Source: Aureibacter tunicatorum (lineage in GTDB: Bacteria > Bacteroidota > Bacteroidia > Cytophagales > Cyclobacteriaceae). Taken from it: DNA of 64,000 nucleotides. The DNA is taken from NCBI RefSeq assembly GCF_036492635.1, contig NZ_AP025305.1, positions 558,001 through 622,000 of the forward strand. The letters run 5' to 3'. The notes below the pieces were generated by a model that was not told where the DNA came from, did not search any database, and was given only the letters and a program-made list of their open reading frames with translations. A program made the position numbers and the translations under genes. Shown here one piece after another: positions 8,056-18,412 of the stretch; positions within the stretch are counted from its first letter, which is position 1, and the number at the start of each line of letters is the position of its first letter.

Positions 8056-8103
8056 ATTATCGACATTTATACTATTAAAATAATTGTAATTATAAGAAGA
8101 AAA

Positions 8104-8133
8104 AACAATCCTTTTTCCTTTTGTTGGATTGTT
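8104..8133. promoter_or_regulatory. inverted repeat in the asd leader
   Basis: AACAATCC (8104-8111) and GGATTGTT (8126-8133) form a perfect 8-bp inverted repeat with a 14-base loop, between the candidate asd promoter and its start codon. It would form a hairpin in the asd mRNA leader. Function unknown. Confidence 0.4.
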
Positions 8134-8146
8134 CTTTGCTTTGTTA

Positions 8147-8154
8147 CAAAGTTA
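8147..8154 (-). promoter_or_regulatory. candidate asd promoter -7 box
   Basis: On the minus strand TAACTTTG matches TAnnTTTG exactly and is followed by T, not C. The best TTG upstream is only 15 bases away, shorter than the usual 17-23, so confidence is moderate. It would give a leader of about 85 bases containing the hairpin at 8104-8133. Confidence 0.45.
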
Positions 8155-8196
8155 TCAATTTTTTTTCATCAAAAGCCATATATCCCAAATAATAAA

Positions 8197-11100
8197 ATGA
8201 TAAAGCTTAAAAAGTGGAAGATGAAATTTGCCCTCATCGCTATTTTCTTTATGAATATTTTTCAAGAGGCTTCATGTATGTACTATTTTGACTTTGAGAG
8301 CCGGAATTTGGAATTATTCTACATTCATCAATTGAATAATGAGAAATCTGACATTGACACTTTATTGCTTATCTCAGAATTGATGGTTGATCCTTCTCCG
8401 TCTGTTGAACTCCCTAATGTGGAATATATTGAGATTTTCAATCCTAATGAATTTTCTGTGAATACTATAGATTTTACAATAGCGGATTTGAGCAAAGAAG
8501 TGAAGTTGAAGGAGTTTATATTGGAACCGCAAGAGTACTTGTTGCTTGTGAAAGAAGGGCATGTGGAAATGTTTTCGGAATCAATGAATGTCATGGGTTT
8601 GAGTAGTTGGGCGTCATTGAATAATTCCAGCGATGAGATAAAGCTAAAAAATAGGCAAGAAGTGTTGTTGGATCGAATAGAGTATGACTTAAGCTATTAT
8701 CAAGATAGTGAAAAGTCGAAAGGTGGATGGAGTTTGGAGAGAATAAACCCAGATTGGAAATGCTATGATAAAAGAATGAATTGGAGGGGTTCGGAAGCGC
8801 CTGCTGGTGGTACACCTGGTTTGGAGAACTCAATTGGTAATTCAGATTGGCATGGCGAATTGCCTCGATTGGAGAGAATAGCCTTGAATGACTCATTGAT
8901 GGTTTTGGGTTTTGATATTCCAGTTGATGCAACACGCTTTAAGGTCTTTGTTGATGGGACTGCAATTAATGATGGGGTTTGGAGTATTGATCAAAAAAGC
9001 TGGACACTTGTTGGAGAATGGGAAGAGCGAAAATATCAATTAACAGTTTCTGATTACTCGAATTGCAATGGCATTTCCAGATCTGATACAACGGTGGTGT
9101 TGGAGTTGGATAAGACTCTGCCAGTGTATATTGGTGGCGAGTTTGTAAACCCGAATGTCGTTCGGCTGAAATTTGATGAAATAATAAAGGATGAGGAGTT
9201 GAAAGTGATAGGGGAGTCCAATGAAGAAATGGAAATTGTGTTTCAAGGCCAAGCGATAGAGTTGATTTCAGAAGATGCTTTTGTGAATGATAGCTTGTAT
9301 AGGTTTAAGCTAATTGGTTTATCAGATTTATCAGGCAATAAAGTGGATACGCTAGAGGTGAATGTGCTGGCTCAAAGCGAGTTCGTTAGTTCCTTAGTTC
9401 ATGATGAAAGAGTTGTTGACTTGGTGTTTGATATTGAGTTAGGGTCATTGGATAGTGTTGAAATATATGTTGAAGGAATTGGGAGAGCGGATATTTTTTA
9501 TTTGTTGGATGATAAAGTGTTAAGGCTTTTCTTGCCTGAGGGAATAAAGAAAAATATTATATGTCCGGTTAGTATTAGAAATTTAAAGAGTCTTCAAGGA
9601 GAGCTTATTAGTTCTTTTGACGCTTACTTGCATTGGGATACTAGAAAAGCGAGTTTACTTAGAGCTTATATCCTAAATGATTTTCAAATCAATTTAGAGT
9701 TTAATGAAAAGCTGAATGAGGAAAGCTTGCATTTGGGGTCTTTTGAATTGGGCACGGGATTGTTCCCAACAGAATTCGTTTCACTTTTTCATGATGAATT
9801 GTTTACAATTGAGTTGAGTTTTGATCATCAATTTCAGAGTGATAGCGCTTATCAACTTTCTCTACATGATTTACCAGATATGCAAGGGAATTTGTTGAAC
9901 AAAAAAGTACTGTTGAAATATGACACGGTAGCGCCGATATTGGACGCATATTTTTATAAGCCGACTTCAAATATTTTAAAGCTCGTTTTTGATGATTTGA
10001 TCGCCGAGGTTGAAGTTGTAAGAGTTGATGGGAAGGAGATTCCATTTTTAGTAAGGAATAATATTTTGATGGCTCAAGATTCAGTTAATGAGTTTGATTT
10101 AGATATTATTGGCATGAAGGATTTTAATGGAAATAAGCATGATAGTGTCCGATACCTTTTGGGACTGGAGAATGAAATTGGCCAGGATATTTACTTTTTA
10201 AATGATCAAAGTGTTTTTCTCGAAACGGATTACCAAAATTATAATGTTGAACAATGTGGTGTTAGTGAAGGGGATATAGTCAAAGGAGGCGTGATATTTT
10301 CTGCTTGTGAGTCTTTTGAAGAGTTAGAGCTTGTAGAGTTCAAGGGTGAAATTGATTTTGATTTGTATTATGATGATTATCTGAGCAAAGTAGAATGGTT
10401 TGATCAGATGGTAAAGATTTCATTTGATGGTGAAATCTTAAATGATTCTGTTGGTGTAAAAATCGAAGGAGCTGATTTGACTTGGCAAAGTTGGAATGAT
10501 GATCAGTTATATGTGGGATTTGAAAATGTTGGCGATACTGTTTGGTTAAGTGTTTCGAGGCTTGAAGGCTCTTATTTTCAAAAGTTGCCTGACTTTAGTA
10601 AGAGATATATAAGAGAGATTCAGGATACATTGCCTCCATCAGTTATTCGTTATGAAGTTCTTTCTGCTAATGAGTTGTTGTTGGAGTTTAATGAAGAGGT
10701 GGAGAAATTCTCAAGTATAGTAACGAGCTATTTCGCGGTAAATAAGAACAAGCCAGTAAAGATTGAGCGTGAAAGTTCTAAGAGGTTGAGGATTGTTATT
10801 GAAGGGGAGTTTGATGATTGGAATGTGTTGGAAATTACTGGTGTCAGAGATCTTAGAGGAAATGAAATTCATGAGCGAAAGATTGAATTTGCTTATAGAA
10901 GAGTAAGAAATCCCAAAATTGGAGATTTGCTGTTGACTGAACTGATGATTTCTCCCGAAAAGGATGGTGTTTTCCCATTTGAATATGTGGAATTATTTAA
11001 CGCTTCAGATCAAACGATTGATTTGCAGAATGTGATTTTATCAGATGAATCAAGTTCTGTTCAGCTCCCAAAGGACTCTTTGCTAAGTGGGGAATATGCG

Positions 11101-12507
11101 GTTTTTTGCAAGGGTGATTGTCGAGATGGATTTAGCAAAGATGCGAAAGTTATTGAGCTTCTTGCGATGCCGTCTATGAATAATGGAGGGGATGTGATAA
11201 GTATAAGTGTTGATGGGAGTATTTTGGATGAAATAGACTATAGCATTGATTATTATCTTGATGTCATTCAGGAAGGGTTTGGCTTGGAGAAAGATATGCA
11301 ATTTCATTGTAGTCAATATGGATGGGGAGTGTCGCGCTCAGAATTAAAGGGTACGCCGGGGATGAGGAATTCCATAGAAGGGTTGATCGATGAATTTGAT
11401 CAGTCAGAATTAGATGTTCTTGTCGAGTTGAAGTCTGAGACTTTGATAAAGATGAGTTTTAATAAACCTTACAAAGAGGTTGATATTGATGAAATGGGTT
11501 TTCAAAAAGGAAGTGTTTTGAATGCTGAGCCAATAGATGATTTTTCGATTGAATTTACGCTTGAACATGAGCTTGAGTCTGATCGTTTGTATTCTTTTGA
11601 GTTGGATGGGGTTTCATGGTGTCATCAGTTGAAGAATGCTAGGCCTGTGAAGGTATTGAAGCCTTCTGGTGGATTGGTGAATTTGAAGCTTTCGGAAATT
11701 TTATTTGATCCGGTACAGGATTGTGAGGATTTTATTGAAATTTTCAATGTGTCGGATTCTAAATGGGTTGATTTGACCAATTTATCAGTGAGAAAAGAAT
11801 TGTTTGGCGATTCGGGCTTTAATGTGCCTGATTATGGAAAGTATTTAGCCCCGCGGTCTTATTTGTGGTTTTCAAGTGATGTGCAATGTAATCTGGAGCT
11901 TTATTCTAATGCTGAAAGTGATAATGCGGTCGAGGTGAAGTCTCTTCCCAATTTCGTGAACGAACAAGGGAGCGTTTACCTCGTAGATGCAAGTAATGGA
12001 TTTGTTGTTGACAGCTTGGTTTATGATGTGGAAGTGCAAAGCTTTTCCCATATTGATGATGTTGAAGGATTTAGCTTGGAGAGAAGGTCGTTTGATGATT
12101 CTCTAGCTTCTGATGTGTGGAAAATGTCGAGCGAGTCATCTGGAGGAGCAACGCCAGGTAAGGAGAATTCAGTCTATATTGATGCGGTTGATTCGGATCT
12201 TCAGTTTTATTTGTCTAGCAATGTGTTGATTCCAGAAAGTGAAGAATATTCGGAGCTGGAGATTTATATGGATTTTCATGAGCCTTTTGTTGGCAAGGTA
12301 GAGGTATTGGACGCTTATGGTCGTCTTGTTCATGAAATTCATTCTAATATGAGTTTTGGTGTCAAAAGTGTATTAAGTTGGAATGGCTATGGAAATAAAG
12401 GTAGGTCGTTGAAGGAAGGGTTGTATATATTAAGACTGGAAAGAGATTTGGGGCAAGGTAATAAGGAAGAGTATTTCAAGTCTTTTGCTATTGGCTGGAA
12501 AGATTGA
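8197..12507 (+). CDS. giant secreted protein with three lamin-tail domains
   Basis: 1436 residues with a signal peptide ending near EASC (residue 27). Three lamin-tail-like (LTD) domains are visible. Each begins with an I/L-SE(L/I) or TELM strand and a Y/F-EIFN/ELFN motif, and each closes with a G(A)TPGxxNS motif: about residues 53-214, 910-1065 and 1165-1325. Between the first two lie repeated Ig-like (Big_5-type) segments with phrases such as DTVAPILDAYF, DTLPPSVIRYE and LEFNE. The last ~90 residues (WNGYGNKGRSLKEGLYILRLER) resemble a FlgD/T9SS-associated C-terminal Ig fold. It is probably exported, possibly cell-surface. In bacteria LTDs often accompany secreted nucleases, but no nuclease motif was seen here. 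Confidence 0.8.
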   Translation: MIKLKKWKMKFALIAIFFMNIFQEASCMYYFDFESRNLELFYIHQLNNEKSDIDTLLLISELMVDPSPSVELPNVEYIEIFNPNEFSVNTIDFTIADLSKEVKLKEFILEPQEYLLLVKEGHVEMFSESMNVMGLSSWASLNNSSDEIKLKNRQEVLLDRIEYDLSYYQDSEKSKGGWSLERINPDWKCYDKRMNWRGSEAPAGGTPGLENSIGNSDWHGELPRLERIALNDSLMVLGFDIPVDATRFKVFVDGTAINDGVWSIDQKSWTLVGEWEERKYQLTVSDYSNCNGISRSDTTVVLELDKTLPVYIGGEFVNPNVVRLKFDEIIKDEELKVIGESNEEMEIVFQGQAIELISEDAFVNDSLYRFKLIGLSDLSGNKVDTLEVNVLAQSEFVSSLVHDERVVDLVFDIELGSLDSVEIYVEGIGRADIFYLLDDKVLRLFLPEGIKKNIICPVSIRNLKSLQGELISSFDAYLHWDTRKASLLRAYILNDFQINLEFNEKLNEESLHLGSFELGTGLFPTEFVSLFHDELFTIELSFDHQFQSDSAYQLSLHDLPDMQGNLLNKKVLLKYDTVAPILDAYFYKPTSNILKLVFDDLIAEVEVVRVDGKEIPFLVRNNILMAQDSVNEFDLDIIGMKDFNGNKHDSVRYLLGLENEIGQDIYFLNDQSVFLETDYQNYNVEQCGVSEGDIVKGGVIFSACESFEELELVEFKGEIDFDLYYDDYLSKVEWFDQMVKISFDGEILNDSVGVKIEGADLTWQSWNDDQLYVGFENVGDTVWLSVSRLEGSYFQKLPDFSKRYIREIQDTLPPSVIRYEVLSANELLLEFNEEVEKFSSIVTSYFAVNKNKPVKIERESSKRLRIVIEGEFDDWNVLEITGVRDLRGNEIHERKIEFAYRRVRNPKIGDLLLTELMISPEKDGVFPFEYVELFNASDQTIDLQNVILSDESSSVQLPKDSLLSGEYAVFCKGDCRDGFSKDAKVIELLAMPSMNNGGDVISISVDGSILDEIDYSIDYYLDVIQEGFGLEKDMQFHCSQYGWGVSRSELKGTPGMRNSIEGLIDEFDQSELDVLVELKSETLIKMSFNKPYKEVDIDEMGFQKGSVLNAEPIDDFSIEFTLEHELESDRLYSFELDGVSWCHQLKNARPVKVLKPSGGLVNLKLSEILFDPVQDCEDFIEIFNVSDSKWVDLTNLSVRKELFGDSGFNVPDYGKYLAPRSYLWFSSDVQCNLELYSNAESDNAVEVKSLPNFVNEQGSVYLVDASNGFVVDSLVYDVEVQSFSHIDDVEGFSLERRSFDDSLASDVWKMSSESSGGATPGKENSVYIDAVDSDLQFYLSSNVLIPESEEYSELEIYMDFHEPFVGKVEVLDAYGRLVHEIHSNMSFGVKSVLSWNGYGNKGRSLKEGLYILRLERDLGQGNKEEYFKSFAIGWKD

Positions 12508-12636
12508 CGCAATTTGCCATTTACATAAATAATTGCTTGATCCGTGTAAAGTTGTTCGGATGCTGTGTGTTTTTTAATTATTTTAACCCAAATAATAAAT
12601 ATCTCAAATTTGAATATTGAAAATTATCATAAAATT

Positions 12637-15222
12637 ATGAATAATAAGTTAGGGTTGCTATTGATAGCATTGGCTATCGTTTCATGGGGGTGTGGAGCTT
12701 CTCAACAAGCAGCGTCTGTTCTTCATGATCAAGAACATGACGAGCGGGTTCGTGAGATATCTGCTGAGGATTTGGCTCTGTTGAATAAAGAGGACTCCTT
12801 GCTGTCAATTTATAGAGCTTCAGCTACAAAATATTTTGACCTCTTGCATACGAAATTGGAGGTCAGTTTTGATTGGCAAAAACAATTTTTATATGGTAAA
12901 GCTAGTATAGGTCTGAAACCGCATTTTTATTCTCAAGATTATTTGGAGTTGGATGCTAAAGGTTTTGATATCAATGAAGTATCTATTTTTAACAAAGATG
13001 GAAGCAAAGATACGCTTGAATATAGTTATGATGGGAAAAAGTTAGGCGTTAGTTTGCCAAGGGAGTTTACAAAAGATGAGTTGGTCCAATTGTATATTGA
13101 TTATGTAGCTAAGCCAAATGAATTGGAAGTTGGAGGTAGCACTGCGATAACAGAAGATAAGGGGCTTTATTTTATTAACCCTGATAGTACTGATAGTAAG
13201 AAGCCTACTCAGCTATGGACTCAAGGTGAGACGGAAGCTTCTTCTTGTTGGTTTCCAACGATTGATGTGCCGAATTCCAAAACGACACAGGAAATATTCA
13301 TGACTGTTGATGATAAGTTTAAAACATTGTCTAATGGATCTTTGATTTACTCTAAGCATAATGAGGATGGTACGAGAACGGACTATTGGAAAATGGATAA
13401 AAAACATGCCCCTTATCTTGTGATGATGGCTGTGGGGGATTTCGCAGTCGTTAAAGACAAGTGGCGAAATATTCCTTTGGCTTATTATGTTGATCATGAG
13501 TATGCGGATGATGCTCAAGCGATATTCAATAATACTCCTGAAATGATGGAATTCTTTTCAACAGTTCTTGGGTATGATTACCCTTGGCCAAAGTACGATC
13601 AAGTAGTCGTACATGATTTTGTGTCTGGAGCTATGGAAAACACATCCGCGTCGGTTTTCATGGAAGAAGTGCAAATGGATAAGCGTAATTTGCTTGATTA
13701 TGATTGGGATGGGATTATTGCTCATGAATTGTTCCATCATTGGTTTGGTGACTTGGTGACGTGCGAATCATGGTCTAATTTGCCTTTGAATGAATCTTTT
13801 GCGAATTATAGCGAATACTTGTGGTTTGAGCATAAGCATGGTAAGGATTATGCGGATGCTCACAGGCTTGACGAGATGAATGGATACTTTGCGGAAGCGG
13901 AATCCAAAAGGGAAAATATGATTCGATATCATTATGTAAGTCGTGAAGATATGTTCGATAGGCATTCTTACAATAAAGGAGGGTGCATTTTGCATATGCT
14001 TAGAAATGCTATTGGAGATGAGGCGTTTTTTGCATCTCTTCAGCTGTATTTGAATACGCATCAGTATGGTACTGTCGAATTGGCTGATTTGAGAATGGCT
14101 TTTGAGAAAGTTACTGGCCAAGATTTGAATTGGTTCTTCAATCAGTGGTTTCTAGCTTCGGGACACCCTGAATTGAATGTGGCGAGTAGCTATAATCCGG
14201 AAAAACGAAAAGTTGTAGTGAATGTTACTCAGGTTCAAGATTTGAATAAAACGCCTCTTTACCGATTGCCATTATATGTTGATGTGTACAATCAAGGCAA
14301 GAAACAAAGATTTCCTGTAGTCATTGACAAGGAGACTAGCTCTTTTGAATTTGAGGTTAATGGAGTGCCTGATTTCGTGTTGTTTGATGGGGATCAGCAA
14401 TTGTTGGGGATTGTTAACCATCCAAAGAGTATTGATGAACTTAAATCCCAATATAATGCTTCAGATCAATTTATGGCAAGGTACAGTGCTTTAACAGCAT
14501 TGCAAGACTCTGTCAAAGAAGGTCATCTTGGTTGGGATGATCTTGTTTTGACAGAAGCGTTTAAAGATTCTTCTCAGACGATTAGGGAAATATCTTTGGC
14601 ATTCATGGAATCATATAAAGGTTCGCAACTTGACGCTTTGGTAGCGAAAGTAGAGAAAGTTGCGGCTTCAGACTCAAAGTCAATGGTTAGAGCTGCGGCG
14701 ATTAATTTATTGGCGGAATTGGCGCCGACAGAAAACTTGGACTTGTTTGAGCATGCCTTGCATGACTCTGCTTACTCTGTGATAGGTTCTGCCTTGTATG
14801 GATATTCGTTGGCTAATACGAATGTTGATGAGGTTAGCGATTTGTTTGAAAAGTATGATGATCAGAATAATGTTAATATTATTTTATCCTTGGCAGGATT
14901 TTATTCGAAAAACAAAGAGTATATAAAGTATGGTTGGTTTGTGGATAAGATTGATAATGGAGGACTTGAGACTCAATGGTATTTAGTTCAAATGCTTGGC
15001 GAGTTGTTGGATGAAGCGCCTGAGGTTCAAAAAGAAGCGGGGGTGGCTTATTTGAAAAAAATGGGCTTGGAGGGCAAAAGCAAATATTTGAGATTGGCAG
15101 CTTTGCAGTCGTTATTGTATTTGGATACACCTGAAACTAAAGAGGCTGTCAAAGAATTGGTTAAGGCTGAGCAAGACGAGGATTTGGTGAATTATTACAG
15201 TCAAATGCAGTTCGGAGATTAA
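12637..15222 (+). CDS. M1-family aminopeptidase, lipoprotein
   Basis: 861 residues. It is a zinc aminopeptidase that trims N-terminal residues from peptides. The exopeptidase motif GAMEN is at about 331-335 and the zinc site HELFHHW at about 363, with the third ligand in NESFANY 18-19 residues later. The C-terminal third is helical and repeat-like (HEAT-like), as in other M1 enzymes. Start ATG at 12637 is chosen because it gives a signal sequence ending in a cysteine (VSWGCG, residue ~20), which suggests a lipid-anchored periplasmic enzyme. An upstream GTG (12565) would spoil that signal. Confidence 0.9.
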   Translation: MNNKLGLLLIALAIVSWGCGASQQAASVLHDQEHDERVREISAEDLALLNKEDSLLSIYRASATKYFDLLHTKLEVSFDWQKQFLYGKASIGLKPHFYSQDYLELDAKGFDINEVSIFNKDGSKDTLEYSYDGKKLGVSLPREFTKDELVQLYIDYVAKPNELEVGGSTAITEDKGLYFINPDSTDSKKPTQLWTQGETEASSCWFPTIDVPNSKTTQEIFMTVDDKFKTLSNGSLIYSKHNEDGTRTDYWKMDKKHAPYLVMMAVGDFAVVKDKWRNIPLAYYVDHEYADDAQAIFNNTPEMMEFFSTVLGYDYPWPKYDQVVVHDFVSGAMENTSASVFMEEVQMDKRNLLDYDWDGIIAHELFHHWFGDLVTCESWSNLPLNESFANYSEYLWFEHKHGKDYADAHRLDEMNGYFAEAESKRENMIRYHYVSREDMFDRHSYNKGGCILHMLRNAIGDEAFFASLQLYLNTHQYGTVELADLRMAFEKVTGQDLNWFFNQWFLASGHPELNVASSYNPEKRKVVVNVTQVQDLNKTPLYRLPLYVDVYNQGKKQRFPVVIDKETSSFEFEVNGVPDFVLFDGDQQLLGIVNHPKSIDELKSQYNASDQFMARYSALTALQDSVKEGHLGWDDLVLTEAFKDSSQTIREISLAFMESYKGSQLDALVAKVEKVAASDSKSMVRAAAINLLAELAPTENLDLFEHALHDSAYSVIGSALYGYSLANTNVDEVSDLFEKYDDQNNVNIILSLAGFYSKNKEYIKYGWFVDKIDNGGLETQWYLVQMLGELLDEAPEVQKEAGVAYLKKMGLEGKSKYLRLAALQSLLYLDTPETKEAVKELVKAEQDEDLVNYYSQMQFGD

Positions 15223-15245
15223 TTCTTTTGTCCTTTGATCAGTAA

Positions 15246-15296
15246 AGTCGGCCTATCTTATTGAAAATGAAATTGATTATGGCTGATTTTTTTTTT
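15246..15296 (+). terminator. probable terminator of the M1 peptidase gene
   Basis: An 8-bp stem with two G-U pairs (15246-15253 with 15281-15288) and a long 27-base loop is followed by a run of about ten T residues. The long loop makes this weaker than the other terminators here. Confidence 0.45.
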
Positions 15297-15302
15297 GAAA
15301 TA

Positions 15303-15333
15303 TTTGACAAATGAAAAAAAGAGTATACCTTTG
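15303..15333 (+). promoter_or_regulatory. promoter of the tRNA-Tyr/Gly/Thr-tuf transcript
   Basis: TTTG (15303-15306), 19 bases, TACCTTTG (15326-15333): a full consensus match at ideal spacing. It is followed by CGTTCT, part of the extended motif shared with the rpsL promoter. The first tRNA begins 50 bases downstream. A perfect GCGAAA/TTTCGC palindrome lies in the leader around 15344-15355. Confidence 0.88.
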
Positions 15334-15383
15334 CGTTCTGATTGGCGAAATTTCGCTATGGCGTAGCTGTGGCTAGACTGTTA

Positions 15384-15466
15384 GGGGAGATACCAAAGCG
15401 GCCAACTGGGACGGACTGTAAATCCGTTGTCTTTCGACTTCGCAGGTTCGAATCCTGCTCTCCCCA
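15384..15466 (+). tRNA. tRNA-Tyr(GTA)
   Basis: An 83-base class II tRNA. Acceptor stem GGGGAGA/TCTCCCC, anticodon loop CTGTAAA with anticodon GTA, long variable arm, T loop TTCGAAT, discriminator A. CCA is not encoded. Confidence 0.96.
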
Positions 15467-15595
15467 CGCAATGATTTTTGTTGTGTGGTCGAAATGCGAA
15501 GATTAAAATGTCGATTTTGATGTTGGAAAGATCGGAATTTGTCTCATTTTGAATTTTGCTGTCAGATTATTGTGTTTATATTTATATAAATATAA

Positions 15596-15668
15596 GCGGG
15601 TGTAGCTCAGCTGGTAGAGCGACAGCCTTCCAAGCTGTAAGTCGTGAGTTCGAACCTCATCACCCGCT
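15596..15668 (+). tRNA. tRNA-Gly(TCC)
   Basis: A 73-base cloverleaf. Acceptor stem GCGGGTG/CACCCGC, anticodon stem ACAGC/GCTGT with loop CTTCCAA and anticodon TCC, T loop TTCGAAC, discriminator T as usual for glycine. CCA is not encoded. Confidence 0.96.
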
Positions 15669-15681
15669 CGCGATTAATTTT

Positions 15682-15753
15682 GCCGGGGTAGCTCAGGGGT
15701 AGAGCGCTTCCTTGGTAAGGAAGAGGTCGGGAGTTCAAATCTCCTCTCTGGCT
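15682..15753 (+). tRNA. tRNA-Thr(GGT)
   Basis: A 72-base cloverleaf. Acceptor stem GCCGGGG/CTCTGGC with two G-U pairs, anticodon stem CTTCC/GGAAG with loop TTGGTAA and anticodon GGT, T loop TTCAAAT. CCA is not encoded. tuf starts 57 bases later, so it is probably co-transcribed and separated by RNase processing. Confidence 0.95.
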
Positions 15754-15810
15754 CATTTTAATTGGAATTAAATTTTTATTTTATACTAACTAAATAGAGG
15801 ATTTAGAAAC

Positions 15811-16998
<1,188 letters not shown>

Positions 16999-17033
16999 TA
17001 TTCATCTAAGTGTGTCATTTTTAGGGTGATACA

Positions 17034-17065
17034 TTTGTTGAATGATAATATTATTCTTAACTTTG
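17034..17065 (+). promoter_or_regulatory. promoter of the secE-nusG-rplKAJL(-rpoBC) transcript
   Basis: TTTG (17034-17037), 20 bases, TAACTTTG (17058-17065), then the C-rich extension CATCCC. It lies after tuf and before a tRNA-like remnant and secE. This makes it the main promoter for the secretion/antitermination/stalk genes, separate from tuf. Confidence 0.82.
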
Positions 17066-17087
17066 CATCCCGTTTTGGGGTGCAAGG
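17061..17087 (+). promoter_or_regulatory. hairpin overlapping the secE promoter start region
   Basis: An 11-bp inverted repeat (17061-17071 with 17077-17087, loop GTTTT, two G-U pairs) overlaps the -7 box and the predicted start. In read-through RNA from tuf it would be a stem followed by TTTTGATTT, a weak terminator. In DNA it could be an operator-like dyad. Confidence 0.5.
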
Positions 17088-17096
17088 TTTTGATTT

Positions 17097-17162
17097 GCGA
17101 ATGAAATGGATTGATAAGCTTGTTTATAAGCTTGTTTTCAGGTTCGATTCCTGTCTTTCGTG
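17097..17162 (+). pseudogene. degenerate tRNA-like remnant (possibly former tRNA-Trp)
   Basis: The 3' part is a typical tRNA T-arm (CAGG, TTCGATT, CCTG) followed by CTTTCGT and G, which would be the acceptor 3' strand plus a G discriminator. GCGAATG at 17097-17103 pairs with it in six of seven positions. The middle is too short and holds only a repeated AAGCTTGTTT. There is no proper D-arm and no readable anticodon loop. In other Bacteroidota a tRNA-Trp gene commonly lies between tuf and secE, and G73 fits tRNA-Trp, so a decayed trnW is the best guess. It could instead be a tRNA-like leader structure. Confidence 0.5.
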
Positions 17163-17186
17163 CTTTGTAATAAAAACTATACGACC

Positions 17187-17378
17187 ATGTTGAAATTGAA
17201 AACTTTTATAAAAGATTCCATTGAAGAGATGAGGGATAGGGTGACTTGGCCTACTTACAAAGAGTTGCAATCCAATTCTGTGTTGGTGTTGGTCGGTTGT
17301 CTGGTTTTTGCTGTAATTATTGGTCTGATTGATCTTTCTTTCAAGAATGTCATGGACTTGTTCTACGGTAGTTTTTAA
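17187..17378 (+). CDS. secE: preprotein translocase subunit SecE
   Basis: 63 residues, the single-helix short form of SecE that clamps SecY in the Sec translocon. An amphipathic N-terminal part carries the conserved RDRVTWPTYKE segment (residues ~15-25) before one transmembrane helix at ~32-55. Start ATG 17187 is chosen over the in-frame GTG at 17160, which lies inside the tRNA-like remnant. nusG follows after 26 bases. Confidence 0.96.
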   Translation: MLKLKTFIKDSIEEMRDRVTWPTYKELQSNSVLVLVGCLVFAVIIGLIDLSFKNVMDLFYGSF

Positions 17379-17404
17379 CCCATATTTTTCTAATACAGGT
17401 TGTT

Positions 17405-17953
17405 ATGAATGAGTATAAGTGGTATGTTATCCGAGTTGTGAGCGGTCAAGAGAAGAAGGTTAAGAGTTATATCGAGACCGAATCTCAGCGCCAAGATTTG
17501 CAAGATTACTTGCCTCAAGTTTTGATACCTTCTGAGAAAGTGTATGAAATGAGGAATGGTAAGAAACGTGTTAGGGAAAGAAATTACTTTCCTGGATATG
17601 TTCTTTTGTCTGCGGATTTGTCACATGGGGAGATGGCTCCTTTTATTAAGTCTGTGCCTAGCGTTATTGGTTTCTTGAGTGAAGCTGGTGGTGGCGACCC
17701 TGTGCCTTTGAGGCAATCGGAGGTTAATAGGATTCTTGGTAAGGTGGATGAGGTTGAAGCTTCTGAGCAAGAAGTTGAAGCTCCATACATCGTAGGAGAA
17801 CAAATTAAGGTGATGGACGGTCCTTTCAGTGGCTTCACAGGTGTGATCGAAGAAGTGTCAGAGGAAAGGAAGAAGCTTAAAGTAGTAGTGAAGATCTTCG
17901 GGAGAAATACTCCTGTGGAGCTTAATTATATGCAAGTAGAAAAACAAGATTAG
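17405..17953 (+). CDS. nusG: transcription termination/antitermination factor NusG
   Basis: 182 residues. The NGN domain ([18 protein letters not shown] at the start, FPGYVLL near 60) binds RNA polymerase at the RpoC clamp. The C-terminal KOW domain ([16 protein letters not shown] near 137-153) contacts Rho or S10. Located between secE and rplK as in most bacteria, 4 bases before rplK. Confidence 0.98.
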   Translation: MNEYKWYVIRVVSGQEKKVKSYIETESQRQDLQDYLPQVLIPSEKVYEMRNGKKRVRERNYFPGYVLLSADLSHGEMAPFIKSVPSVIGFLSEAGGGDPVPLRQSEVNRILGKVDEVEASEQEVEAPYIVGEQIKVMDGPFSGFTGVIEEVSEERKKLKVVVKIFGRNTPVELNYMQVEKQD

Positions 17954-17957
17954 CAAG

Positions 17958-18401
17958 ATGGCTAAGGAAATTAGTGGTTACTTAAAGTTGCAGATCAAAG
18001 GTGGTGCTGCAAATCCTTCGCCTCCAGTTGGTCCTGCGTTGGGTTCTAAGGGACTTAACATTATGGAGTTCTGTAAGCAGTTTAATGCGAGAACTCAAGA
18101 TAAAGCAGGTCAGGTGTTGCCGGTATTGATTACGATTTTTTCGGACAAGTCGTTTGAATTCGTAGTTAAGACTCCTCCAGCTCCTGTAATGATTCTGGAG
18201 AAGGCGAAGTTGAAGAAGGGTTCTTCGGAACCTAACAGAGACAAGGTTGGGTCTATTTCGTGGGATGATGTTAAAGCAATTGCTGAGGCAAAACTTCCAG
18301 ACCTAAATGCATTTACTGTTGAATCAGCAATGAAAATGGTTGCCGGTACTGCGAGAAGTATGGGTGTTACTATTTCTGGTACTGCTCCATGGGCAGAGTA
18401 A
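17958..18401 (+). CDS. rplK: 50S ribosomal protein L11
   Basis: 147 residues. A stalk-base protein that binds 23S rRNA at the GTPase-associated centre and is required for ppGpp synthesis by RelA. The segment [18 protein letters not shown] (residues ~22-39) is the family signature. rplA follows after 11 bases. Confidence 0.98.
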   Translation: MAKEISGYLKLQIKGGAANPSPPVGPALGSKGLNIMEFCKQFNARTQDKAGQVLPVLITIFSDKSFEFVVKTPPAPVMILEKAKLKKGSSEPNRDKVGSISWDDVKAIAEAKLPDLNAFTVESAMKMVAGTARSMGVTISGTAPWAE

Positions 18402-18412
18402 AACATTAGAAA

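Noticed and set aside
7673-8083. 136-codon ORF antisense to asd
   Set aside because: Shadow of the asd coding strand; asd is clearly real on the minus strand.
12565-12636. GTG-start extension of the M1 aminopeptidase
   Set aside because: It would put 24 odd residues before the signal peptide; ATG 12637 gives a proper lipoprotein signal.
17097-17162. A functional tRNA gene between tuf and secE
   Set aside because: D-arm is missing and the middle has no 7-base anticodon loop with a readable anticodon, so it is called a remnant.
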